NCBI GenBank assembly: GCA_003013855.2
Contig: ML058484.1
Coordinates: 4,141,344 to 4,205,343, forward strand
Reading direction: 5' to 3'
DNA from: Liriodendron chinense
Taxonomy: Eukaryota; Streptophyta; Magnoliopsida; Magnoliales; Magnoliaceae
Length of the DNA: 64,000 bases
Made by a program: the position numbers and the translations under genes. Below the pieces are notes generated by a model that had not been told where the DNA came from, did no database searches, and was given only the letters and a program-made list of their open reading frames with translations. Shown here one piece after another: positions 46,440-56,490 of this stretch (positions are counted from its first letter, which is position 1; every line of letters starts with the position of its first letter).

Positions 46440-46770
46440 CTTGGCTTTCTTTTTAATCTGGTAACCTGGATGGGCAGGGCTTGGGTTGGCGTGTTAGGCC
46501 CGAGGGCTGTTGGTCTATCCTTGGGTCACCTCACCTAATGGGTTAATCTTTTGGGTGTAACACAATAGTGGTATCAAAGCCTAGAATATTCACCTGCGCC
46601 GTGCTCCAGGTCATCTATGAAATGGCTGGGGTTCAGGCACAAGTAAAGTTTGGGCTGAGCCCTATATATACTTTTTGGGCCAAGCTTGGGTTGGACAGTT
46701 TTGCCCCATCTTGAACTCAAGCCAGGTTTGCTCGGACAGAGCTTGGCCTGGTCCTAACCGGGCCCATTGA
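46440..46770 (+). mobile_element. LTR/primer-site fragment and repeat debris
   Basis: GGGTGTAACACAATAGTGGTATCAAAGCC (46553-46581) looks like an LTR end followed by a tRNA-Met-type primer binding site. Neighbouring sequence is rich in GGGCC and AAGC and matches no gene. Confidence 0.4.
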
Positions 46771-46849
46771 CACCCCCTACTGGTAAATTGGCTGTTGACC
46801 CATACACCCACCAACTAGGTGGTGGAAAAGCTTTATGAGCCTCCACCGT

Positions 46850-48058
46850 AATTCAGTGCCGTCACTTTTACCGTGTGGAATCCCGAAGATCTATTTGTTA
46901 GATCTATGCCGTCCGTCAAAATTTTCTAATTATTTTGTCCATCAAAATTTTCTATTTATTCTAAAGCATGAGACAAAAAAGTGAAGCACATCCAAAGCTC
47001 AAGTGGACCACACAACAGAAAACATGAGGCATTTTAAATGAGTAACGTTGAAACCTTCCTATAGTCCATTGTGAGGTTTATCCGCCATCTAACGTCTTTG
47101 TAAGGTCATGCAGACATGGATGAAGGGAAAAAAAAAGAGGAAAAAACATCAGCTTGATCAGAGCCATCTGTGGCCTCAAGATGTTTTCAATGGTAGGCAT
47201 CTAATTCCTATTGTTTCTTGTTGTGTGGCCCACTTGAGCTTGGATCTGCCTCGCTTTCTGCCCTAAAATGTATGGAAAAAATGAATGAACGGTGTGGATC
47301 TAATGCATACATTATGATGGGGCTTACGGAATTTCCACATTTCAATGGTTCCGGTTTAAATTTATTGACGTTTGAAATTTACGTGGCCCATGATGATATC
47401 TTGGATCTACACCGTTCATACATTTTTTCAGATCTTTTCAGGAAAATCCTAAAAACAAGGCAGATCCAAAGCTCAGGTGGGAAACAGTAGGAATTGATGC
47501 TACCGTTGAAAATTCTTAGGGCCACAGACGACTCTGATCAAGCAAATATATTTGCGTTTTACTTTCATACAGGTATGGGTGACCTTATGACCAGTTTAGA
47601 TTTCAAATAAGCCTCACGCTGGCCATAGGAAGGTTTCAACCGCAGTTTGTGTAATCACCACTGCTTTCTTTAGTGTAGCTAACTTGCGACTTTGGATGCA
47701 TCTCATTTTTGGAATAATGCTCTAAAGTTAACTGGAAAAATTGATGGACGGTGTGGATGTAATACAAAGGTCACAGTGAAGGGCAAAGAAGTTCCACATG
47801 TTAAAAGTCGTGCTCTGTGGCACGTAATGCATTGGGAAGAGAGAAAATTCGTCTGGGGTATTTTTGAGGTGGAGAAATTATGCGGGCAAATGAGAAGAGC
47901 CGGCACTGAAATTTCCGATGCTTTCAACACAGATATGTGTTTTATCCACACCATCCCTTCATTTTGCCAGCACATTTTAAGGGCATGAGTCCAGAACTTA
48001 AGTGGACCACACCACTAGAAACAGTAGGGATTGAACGCCAACATTGAAAACTTCTTGT
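46850..48058 (+). mobile_element. Three MITEs in a row (third cut by a CACTA end)
   Basis: About 46850-47350, 47375-47815 and 47925-48058. Each shows the superfamily left motif (GATCT(A/C)(C/T)(G/A)CCGT(C/T)) and, in the first two, the inverted GGACGGTGTGGAT-like partner. The second resembles 10210-10690. The third stops after GAAAACTTCTTG where the CACTA terminus begins. Confidence 0.6.
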
Positions 48059-48061
48059 CCA

Positions 48062-48665
48062 AACTACAAGAAAAAAGGCTTTTAGCCTCAGTTCAAACCA
48101 GTGGCTAAAAAGTTTAAAAAATGAGGCTAACACCTTTAGCCTCAGTTTTGCTTGAATTAGCCTCCAATACTATAAGCAGGGCTGCAAGTCCAGTGGTTGA
48201 AGGCTTTAGCCTCAATTTTGACAACTGAGGCTAAAAAACCTTTTATAGTCTTGGTTAAGAAACTTTTTACTACCATTGACTCAAAGTGAGGCAAATCAAG
48301 TTTTCAGCCTCCATTATTTCCAACTGAGACTAAATTCAAATTTTAGCCTCAGTTGCCTCCAACTAAGGCTAAATCTATTTGTAGCTTCGTTTATTAACAA
48401 CTGAGGCTAAAGCCTTTAGCCACGGGAGTTGTAGCCTCGGTTTGGATAACGGAGGCAAAATTGAGGCTAAAGATGGATTTACCCTCCGTTAGCGTCAACC
48501 GAGGTTAAATTCAATTTTTAACCGTATTTCTCAACAACCGAGGCTAAATATAGTTTTTCGCCTCAATCGATGCTAAAAGAGACTAAATCCATCTTTAGCC
48601 TCGGTTTCAGTCAACCAAGGGTAACAATATATTTTAGCCTCAGTTATAAACTACGGCTAAAAATG
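48062..48665. mobile_element. CACTA (En/Spm) transposon terminus with subterminal repeats
   Basis: The tip AACTACAAGAAAAAAGG is one base from the CACTACAAGAAAA consensus. It is followed by 600 bp with at least fifteen copies, in both orientations, of a 12-bp unit close to AACTGAGGCTAA / TTAGCCTCAGTT, which is the binding-site array typical of CACTA ends. No second terminus was found up to 52 kb, so the element is truncated or its far end is too decayed to see. I found no transposase. Confidence 0.8.
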
Positions 48666-49387
48666 TTTAATTTATTTTTAAATATTTGTCTAAATAAACC
48701 TGCTCATGTTTCACCTATTTAACCTGTATAATCATCCACTCATTCATTTATAAAAGCACAATACCAACAAAAAAGTTATCTATTTAAAGTTTTCAAAACA
48801 AACTACAAATGCACCTTACTACATCAAACTGTTACACAACATTAGCTTGTAGACATAGAGTACTCCAAGGAAACACACTTTGAAAAACAAAGGTCTAGTG
48901 TCATAGGGCTTGCAACGTCCTCTCCAGTCTGGCACAGTCAGCCTGATTGCATCGCCATCTTGTTGCCCTGCAAGCATCGAAATAGAAACACCAAGGCAAA
49001 GTTCTAAGTCGTAATCACACTTCCACCAGAAAGTTATTTCTTCCTTGGCCTATGAAGCGGGATGAGATATGCGGCAAGAAAGATTCTGAAGAAAGATAAT
49101 GGCCAATGCAGACTAAAAATAGAAGGCGCAGTAGCCTAAAGAAACAGAACATGTGCAATCTGCGAGATATACACACATCAAGGTATGCTCATGTAAGCAT
49201 ATTCTGCAATGCTATCAACTTACTAGGAAAATTCAGCTAAATCAAGATCGTCATCTCTAGATTCCAATCTTGCAGCTTTTGCTATGGGCCTTCAGGAGAG
49301 CACAGGTACATGGACATGATAGCAATGCAAAAATAAGAATATGAGGAACAAAGAAACAATATGTGCATTCAAACAAGAAACTCACTT

Positions 49388-49516
49388 TAATTCAGCTGAA
49401 GTTTTCCTTGGTGTTTCTACCTTTCTGATGACCCATGAACAAACAGTTCATGCCCCTATGCCTGTGACAATTGCAGGATCATCATAACTTGCACGGTCTC
49501 CATGAAGCTCCACCCA
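49388..49516 (-). pseudogene. accA-like (CAC3): Plastid ACCase alpha-carboxyltransferase fragment, second exon
   Basis: After a CAG acceptor the minus strand reads WVELHGDRASYDDPAIVTGI, then G. This is the conserved start of the carboxyltransferase domain of the alpha subunit of heteromeric plastid acetyl-CoA carboxylase. A stop follows; after a frame change LFMGHQKGRNTKENF resumes the same protein before homology ends. In the real enzyme this region helps transfer the carboxyl group to acetyl-CoA in fatty acid synthesis. Here it is dead. Confidence 0.85.
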
Positions 49517-49651
49517 CTGCATCAACGGTGAATAAAGCAATTACTTGAAAACATTCCTTGATACATCAAGCACACCCAAATGAATTAGACAAGACTTTAT
49601 TGCAGTAAAAAATTTAAAAGGAGGTTCAAATATAAGTGAGAAGTATCAAAC

Positions 49652-49759
49652 CTAGTCAGTAATCTTTAACATGTGGTCAAGAAAAGTTGGCCTGTTACGA
49701 TGCCAGGTAATGTTCAAGCGTTGTATCGGAGTTAGATGTGTGTATAGATCTTCTAAAGC
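49652..49759 (-). pseudogene. accA-like (CAC3): Plastid ACCase alpha-carboxyltransferase fragment, first exon
   Basis: A 36-codon exon with AG acceptor and GT donor: ALEDLYTHLTPIQRLNITWH, then RNRPTFLDHMLKITD and a stop. It matches the segment just N-terminal to the LHGDRA block. The final codon is TAG where a Gln codon (CAG) would be expected. The intron between the two exons (49517-49651) is retained, so this is a genomic copy and not a retro-copy. Confidence 0.85.
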
Positions 49760-49818
49760 CTGAAATTAGCAATTGCAAGAACCATGAGAAGCATGTGGAA
49801 CCATGATTAAACCAGCAA

Positions 49819-49820
<2 letters not shown>

Positions 49821-49858
<38 letters not shown>
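49821..49858. repeat. (CT)n microsatellite
   Basis: About 19 CT units, between the accA-like exons and unrecognised sequence. Confidence 0.95.
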
Positions 49859-49860
<2 letters not shown>

Positions 49861-49869
49861 AAGGAAACT

Positions 49870-51035
49870 ATATAAAACAGAATCTACTGTATTGCCATTG
49901 ATGCAACTAAAATACAAGGGATGAACAACCCCAAGAATCAAATATAGGGGTGATAATTGGTAGCTAGATCCCATATGAGAGATGATATGTTGGAGTGTCA
50001 AATTCTAACGCCAACTTTATTCGAAAGAGCCCTTGGATCGCATGTCTATACCTTCTAAAAAGTTCATAGACGCTTTAACCTAGTTAACCTTAGTGCTGAC
50101 AGTAAATTTTTGTACATTTATAATGCAAATCACTTTTTTAAGTGGTCAGATTGCACAAGATGCCAAAGGCAATCATTTTCAACCAAGATGTGAAGTTCAC
50201 CCATAGACAAATAGATAGACCGAAGTTGTGAATCAACAGCTTGGGATCTTCTTCATTGTCAGGTTGGCTACCATAACAACACATGGGTCTTGTTTTGCCT
50301 TAGGTTGAATTTGCTTGCAATAGTGCCCAACAATTTAAATTAAAACAAAATTAAAAAAAAAAAAAACTATTACATGCTTTCCTCAAAGGCCGAGCAAGCA
50401 AAGTAGGGTCAAGGAGGGCACTTGCTAGACAAACAACTAAGCACAAAGCACCCAACACATGAAAGGTCATGCTCGTATTAGGCTAGTAGCACAAAATATC
50501 ACTTGCATTTGCATGCCAAAAACTCATGCCCAACACAGCACTTTAGCCTAACTATTGTGCATTATTGATTGACTAAACATGGAAAGAGTAATCTAAAAAT
50601 CATAAAACCATTAACAGTAAGACTGTTAAAAGTCTTAAACTTCATGCAAACCATCTAATCTTAAACCATCAATTACAAATCAAGCTATTTGACTGTTCTT
50701 GGTTGTATGATGTTTTGGGGTTTGGAAGGTTAGGGAGAAAACCCCTATTTGTTATCTCATTTGGAAAGGGAAATTAGTGTTAAAAAATAAAATAAAAAGT
50801 ATAGCAGAAATGATATCCACCTCAGTTCATAGCAATTTGGAAATTCTGAGATGCTTAATTCTTGTAGGTACCGGCATTGAATGTCCTCTGTTTTTCAACA
50901 AGATGTAAAATGCATAAATTCCTTTTCAAAGAACATAGATAAGCACAACATAAAGGAAATTGACATCTCAATGCAAAAACTAGAACATAGTTCATCACAC
51001 ATATCAAAATATCATGAGATAAGAGGACAATCTTT
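49870..51035. other. No gene recognised
   Basis: AT-rich non-coding DNA. It could be interior of the CACTA element or of the accA-derived segment; no exon or transposase match was seen. Confidence 0.35.
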
Positions 51036-51045
51036 TATCTCCCTC

Positions 51046-51314
51046 TGTAACGCCCCCACCCAAGGACACAATATTGTCCGCTTTGGCCGAAGCCGCTCGG
51101 CTTTGTTCTCGGGGTTTCCCCCAAAACGCGTTGTATGCATATGGTGAGAACTCCACATATAGCCTGGATCCAAGGCGCTCATCCATCCGATGTGGGACTA
51201 ACCTCACCCAGGCCCTACCAACTGGAGCGCTATTTTTGAAGCCCGACCTATCCCAACGGGACCCGGATGATAACCCACGCTCGGACCACAGCCAGGCTGC
51301 ACTGGGGTGCTAGA
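51046..51314. mobile_element. TRIM-like/solo-LTR-like element
   Basis: A 269-bp GC-rich island from TGTAACGCCCCC to GGGGTGCTAGA, flanked by CCCTC on both sides (51041-51045, 51315-51319). It contains CCGATGTGGGAC (reverse complement GTCCCACATCGG), a motif common in plant short LTR elements, and GAGAACTCCACATATAGCC. The terminal bases are not a perfect TG/CA pair. Confidence 0.55.
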
Positions 51315-51319
51315 CCCTC

Positions 51320-52010
51320 TGCTTGGGAAATATGCTATCTGACTTTATGTCCTGTATCAATAATAATAATAATAGAAAACAAATTGGTTAATATAAGTAT
51401 AAAAGGGAAAAAAAAGAAAGAAAGAAAATAAAAGAGAGAAAAAAAACTACCTATTGTTTGGTATCACCATTGGCATGTATGCTAAATCCAAGTTGGTCTA
51501 CCATTACCTGGACACATGGCACGTGTGCAAGTGCCAAAGTGTCCTAAAGTGGCTGGCACGGGACACTTCAAAAAAAGATAACACTGGAACAAAAATCCCA
51601 AACTCCTTCAAGCACTTTTTGATAAGCTGTTGAAAAAAAACAAGAACAAATAGAGAAGTGGAAGTATCATCCCTATACTGCCAAAATGAGCTAATATAGC
51701 CAACAAAAAAAACATTCAATTTGTCAAGACCACTGTGAGGTCTATAAATGTTAGGAAATAGGTTGGCTAGCATGGTAAAAAACTGAATAATAAGCATAAC
51801 AGAAACCAAAGGGTCCCAAGTGTCATTAACCACACCTAGCTAACCATGGACAATGATCAAGGATAAACGGTGGACTATAATCACTCATCTATTGTGGATG
51901 AATAACATGAATGAAGCTCTAAAAGAGAAGTGACATTCAAACCTGATGTTTTTAATACATACACCCCACTTTTGTACTTCTACTCTGACTCTTTCTTTTC
52001 TTTTCTTTTT
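51320..52010. other. No gene recognised
   Basis: AT-rich. A 109-codon open stretch on the minus strand (51833-51504) has no family match and probably is chance. Confidence 0.3.
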
Positions 52011-52014
52011 TTTA

Positions 52015-52445
52015 ATCTGGTAACTCATCCCCACTCGTTCAGGTTCAGTCGACTGTACTCATCCCTATCAGGTTCAAGTTGACTGGGATCAGTGGCATAT
52101 GACTCAGACCAGGCGCCAATAATTGCTAGCAATGGTCAAGGATCCTGATGGGAACCGTCCATCTAACCAACCCAATTTCTAACCAGATCTAAATCCATGG
52201 ACGCAAACCTAAGCAGTCATGGACCCAATCTGTAGACCTGAATTATTGACCCTTTAACCAGCCCTGAACTCTCCATCCAAATATAGATATCGAGTCCTAT
52301 AATAGCAAGGACTAACCGGTTTTGGATCTTGCTGGATTTGGTCTAAGTCTTCTAGTCCCAGGCTGGGATTTAATTGGGCGGCTCAGGTACCATCGGGCCT
52401 TTGGATCTAGGTTTGGAGTTGGGTTTGGCACAAATATGAGTATTG
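52015..52445 (+). repeat. Dispersed block D, detached copy
   Basis: Matches 7770-8175: GATCCTGATGGGAACC, AACCGGTTTTGGATCTTGC and GGATCTAGGTTTGGAGTTGG. No DUF247 gene precedes it. Confidence 0.6.
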
Positions 52446-52449
52446 ACAT

Positions 52450-53600
52450 GATTGGGCCCCACTTCAACAGGCCATAAGCATAAAAAAGGCTGATTTGACA
52501 ATCATAACCCAACGATTGGTGCAATTTTAAACATAGGTTTTATTCTCCTGGTGGCTCACGAGGTCGATGAATATCAGGACCACTGCCATCAATGCATGCC
52601 AGATGTACGGTGACGATGAAGGACACAAGCGCCTTAAATGTGCCTTTGACCCAGCCATGGCTCCCCTACCTTGTCTGTATGAAAGCTAAAATTATAACTG
52701 CCGGGGCCTCTAGTAAAGTTGCAAGGGGCGTGGGTGGATTAATTCTCGGTGAAAATATGATGGTGCACTTAATGGGTAAGGGGGATCTGATGATTTTTTT
52801 GTTCTACTAATGCCCTCCAACCAATTGGACCTTAAGTTACATTCATCCAAAAGATAGACATATGATGTGCACGTGACATCCAACCTGTCCAATTGGTTGG
52901 TCCCACCATGAGAATCACCTTGTACCAAAATTAAAGCAATCTGCTCAACAGGTAGCCCACATCCTAAAAATTAAATAAACTATAGCCATTGATACCGATA
53001 AATAATATAATTCACGTATGGTCTATGTAATGAATGTATTACAATGATTTTGCACAAGGTGACCCTCATGGTGAGGCCAACATATTGGACGGTTTGGATG
53101 TCAAATGCACATGACAGGTATAAAGATATCCACGGTGTAGTCCAGTTGGTTATAATCCACTAAAGCACCCAAGTCTAGAGGGCTACCATTTTTCATGTGT
53201 GTGTCTGAAGCACGCTAGTCTAATGGGCCCCCATTTTGCATATGCAAAACCAATTTTGTCTATCCGGTTATGTCCCCGATGTTAGGCCACATTACATTCA
53301 CAGCTCAAATGACACCACATGGAACAATGGGGATGTGATGCCAATAATAGGTTTGTGTGTGGGTCCCGCCATGGTGTGTCTCTCACCAAACCTGTTAATC
53401 CAGTGAAACTCATTGGGATTAAGAAAATATACAAAAACCAACTTAATATAAAACTAGGTGTATAACCTCCCAACAAAAAATAAAATAAAGGAAAGCCAAT
53501 CTAGTCATCAAGTGGGCCACGCATAGAAAACAAGATATAACAGCCCAAAAAGGGGATGGTGTTATTTTGGTTTGGTAAAAGTGGGCCATATGGCTGAACC
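52450..53600. other. Repeat debris, no gene
   Basis: Contains GTCCCACCATGAGAATCACC- and GTGGGTCCCGCCATGGTGTG-type MITE fragments without clear edges. Confidence 0.35.
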
Positions 53601-53679
53601 CTTAACTCTGATTAGCCCGCTTTAAGATGGAATGGGCAAGTGTGAAGAGTCTTTTCCCACACCATGGCTGAAAGTCTTT

Positions 53680-54022
53680 GATGGTTGGGATTGCGGGAGA
53701 GGAGCGAATGTAGTTACCGCCATTTGTGCTCTTCCATGCCTTGTAGCCTCTCCTTGCCGTTATGATGTGGGCCGATCGACACAATCTTGGGCTCATACGC
53801 ACCTTCATTTACTTGTGGGACCTTGTAAATGGTAGGCAGATCTCCACGTCTGGGCTTAGAAATGAGGTCGGTGAACGATTTCATGATGGAGTCGGCTACT
53901 GCATGCTCACCTGAGGCGTTCGTCGATGTGTTGAGCGATTTCTTGATGGAATCGGCTACTGCATGCCCACCTGAGGCGTTGGTCGATGTGTTTGCTTCCT
54001 GGCACATTTCGATATCACTCAT
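53680..54022 (-). pseudogene. DUF247-5, inverted 5' fragment
   Basis: The minus-strand ATG at 54022 starts MSDIEMCQEANTSTNASGGH, and the frame continues to LPTIYKVP, EPKIVSIGPHHNGKERLQGM and EEHKWR. There the Tyr codon of the family sequence (TAC) is TAA at 53716-53714. Homology to other DUF247 genes continues a few codons past the stop and ends at about 53680. A 60-bp in-frame tandem duplication (20 residues, ASG(G/E)HAVADSI(K/M)KS) lies in the N-terminal lead. Only the first fifth of the gene is present. Confidence 0.88.
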
Positions 54023-54245
54023 GAACGCCTCTTCGATTCGTTCCACTTCTACTTCATGCTCATCTTTCTTCTTCCATGAACGATGAGGCTATAGGCACTC
54101 GTATCGGTAGATATAACGATACCAAACCCGATATTTTAGTCCATGCTGCCTTGTGGGCATCTTTCATGACCTCACGTCTGATTTTAATAAGGCGTTTGGA
54201 ATTCCTTGGACGCGGAGCACGGTCCCCGCTGGCTCAGTCAAATAG

Positions 54246-54786
54246 AGACGCGGATTAGCTACTGACAGGTTGAGTAGGTATCTCCTATTGAAGTGACGTC
54301 ACCAACTTCTGTGGGCCCCACCGTGATGTATGTGTTGTATCCGCACCGTCCATCCATTTGTATATATCATTTTAGGGCATTATATTATCTAAAGAAATAG
54401 ACAAATCCAAAGCTCAAGTGTACCCTACTAAAGAAAACAGTGGTGACAGTGATGTGAACTTGAAACCTTCCTAGTACCACCATGATTTTTATTTGAGATC
54501 TAATTTGTTCATAAGTTGGCACTGTAATAAGGGGAAGCACAAATATCAGCTTGATCGAAAACTTCTGTGGCCCCAAGTAGTATTTAATGGTAGGAGATCA
54601 ATTCCCACTGCTTTCTTTGGTGAGCTCCACTTGAGGTTTGGATCTGCCTCATTCCCTAAAGTAATTTGTACAAATGGATGGAGGGTGTGGACACAACACA
54701 TACATCACGGTGGGGGCCATAGAAGTTGGTGACGTCACTTCAGTAGCCAGATAGATACTCAACCTATCAGTAGCTAATCCGCGTAC
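54246..54786. mobile_element. Mutator-like MITE with 9-bp target duplication
   Basis: 541 bp. The ends AGACGCGGATTAGCTACTGA and (inverted) CAGTAGCTAATCCGCGTAC extend as imperfect inverted repeats for about 70 bp. GTCAAATAG flanks both sides (54237-54245 and 54787-54795). A 9-bp target duplication with long terminal inverted repeats is the Mutator hallmark. Sister of 28926-29456. Confidence 0.92.
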
Positions 54787-54794
54787 GTCAAATA

Positions 54795-54945
54795 GGATGG
54801 ATGGCATGGATACAATACACTCATCACGGTGGGCCTCGCAGAGCGTCTGCCAAAACCGAGTCCTGCTCTTGCCGGGACGAAATCCGCGTCCGTATTCTTC
54901 GTTACTACGAGGAAAGTATGCGCAGATGATGCGGATTGCGCCAAC
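54795..54945 (+). mobile_element. MITE right-end fragment(s)
   Basis: GGATGGCATGGATACAATAC, CATCACGGTGGGCC and two tips: AAATCCGCGTCC at about 54885 and, inverted, GATGCGGATTGCG at about 54927. Confidence 0.5.
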
Positions 54946-54956
54946 CTGCCCAGAAA

Positions 54957-55135
54957 GAATCCGGATCCTCTGTTAAAATCAAGCAGAGAACCTCTGCTGC
55001 TGCTGATCTGATTGGTCCACCTCAGCCTGACGGTGTCAAAGCTGCTCAGCTCTGACACAATCAGGCTGAGGTGGACCAATCAGAATGGTGACGAGCAGCA
55101 TTTTCCTGCTTGGTTTTAACAGAGGATCCGGACTC
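54957..55135. mobile_element. Foldback MITE, 179 bp
   Basis: Ends GAATCCGGATCCTCTGTTAA and TTAACAGAGGATCCGGACTC. The inner arms CTGATTGGTCCACCTCAGCC / GGCTGAGGTGGACCAATCAG are perfect, around a short central loop. The whole element folds into one hairpin. Confidence 0.88.
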
Positions 55136-55333
55136 GCCCGGAAATTGTTCCTCAGGTGGGCCCTACCATGAACCATGCTGCAAAAAGTCAGGACACTGAA
55201 TCCCATTTTCAAAAATTACACCAATGAGTGGCTCATGGTTGTCAAATTACAGTCTTTCAATGTTTATGGACTGTTCAAGTAGGGCCCACCAGGTAAATAG
55301 TTCATATTTCCTTAGAGATGGCTCAAGACGAGT

Positions 55334-55695
55334 CGGATTACATCCTTCCTCAGTGTGGACGCAATGCGTAGAAACTGAGCTGTGGAGGGGCCCACCGTTA
55401 TGTATCTTTTTATCCACTCTGTCCATCCTGTTTCTAAGATCAAGCCAACTAATGAAACCAAGAATGAGGCAGGTCCAACGGTCACATTGACCACACCAGA
55501 AATGACTCCTGCATTTAATGTAACCTGAGCTGGTGTGGTCAACCTGACCGTTGGACCGGCCTCATTCTTGGTCTCATGGGGTCAGCCTCAACTTAGAAAT
55601 GGAATGGACGTAGTGGATAAACAATACATCATGGTGGGACCCTCCACGGCTCGATTTGGACGCTTTGCATCCATACTAAGGAAGGATGCAATCCG
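55334..55695. mobile_element. Foldback MITE, 362 bp
   Basis: Arms of about 165 bp (55334-55498 and 55531-55695) are inverted copies with roughly 80-90% match, around a 32-nt loop. Tips are CGGATT / AATCCG. Inner arm ends are TTGACCACACCA / TGGTGTGGTCAA. Non-coding. Confidence 0.88.
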
Positions 55696-55769
55696 CTTCC
55701 ACTCAAGACACATGGACCGTTTGCGGCATGTGTGGTGGAGATGCAAGGCAGTACCATAGTGACTAGAGC

Positions 55770-55960
55770 TGTACACGAGTCGAGTAAGTTTGAAAAACTC
55801 ACTCAACTCGGCTCGAAAATGCCCGACTTGGCTTGGATCGAAAGTGAGTTTGAGTCGAATTGAGCCATTTTTTAAGTGCTCGATTGAATTTGAGCCGAGC
55901 ACTGAACATGCCCATGCTCAACTTGGTTCAGGCTCGACTCAGCTCATTGACTCAGAATAT
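55770..55960. mobile_element. hAT-like MITE end
   Basis: Begins TAGAGCTGTACACGAGTCGA and runs through repeated ACTCGGCTCGA-type sequence. The inverted counterpart CGGCTCGTGTACACCTC occurs at 60441-60457, but a matching right end for this copy was not found nearby. Confidence 0.5.
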
Positions 55961-56029
55961 AAATACCTAAAAAAACTCTAATCTTATTTCTAATTTACTC
56001 CTCCGAGCATTCCCTTCTCTCTAACTCTC

Positions 56030-56116
56030 CCTAACCTTAACCCTAACCCTAACCCTCCCTAACTGAGCTTGACAACTGGCCACACCGGTCCCTCCACCCC
56101 CCCCCCCCCCCCCCTC
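56030..56116. repeat. Short CCCTAA run and 19-20 bp C homopolymer
   Basis: AACCCTAACCCTAACCCT at about 56038-56060, then a C homopolymer at about 56096-56115. Confidence 0.85.
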
Positions 56117-56427
56117 CTTAATTAGCTTAACAGTCGGCCACCCCCAAGCTGCCCTGATACACTAACCTACTACCCGTTGCATGTCTGCTCGCCCATTGCC
56201 CTCGGCCACCCCCAAGCTGCTTTGTCAGCCTGAATCCCTTATCTCTCACGCTTCCATTTTTTATTTTCTTGTTTGGTAAGATCTCTTCCAATTTTTTTTT
56301 TCTTATCCATTTTTCTTAAACTCTCTTTTAAGCCATTCCTTATTCTGTTTTTTTTTAATTGGGCGTTCGACTAACAACCGATTAGGCGCTATCCAACAAT
56401 CTAGGGTCAATCACCCTTGTAGATTTT

Positions 56428-56431
<4 letters not shown>

Positions 56432-56470
<39 letters not shown>

Positions 56471-56490
56471 GAGAGAGAGAGGGAGAGAGA
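56432..56490. repeat. (AT)n then (GA)n microsatellites
   Basis: About 17 AT units followed by a GAGAGAGAGAG-rich stretch. Confidence 0.9.

Noticed and set aside
48084..48660. CRISPR-like array of short repeats
   Set aside because: Units occur in both orientations with irregular spacing and no constant spacer length; they are CACTA subterminal repeats.
51504..51833. 109-codon minus-strand frame as a gene
   Set aside because: No family resemblance, Phe-rich composition of AT-rich DNA, no flanking gene signals.
56038..56060. CCCTAACCCTAA run as an interstitial telomere
   Set aside because: Only about three units, and of the CCCTAA type where most plants have CCCTAAA; it is next to other low-complexity sequence, so chance or slippage is enough.
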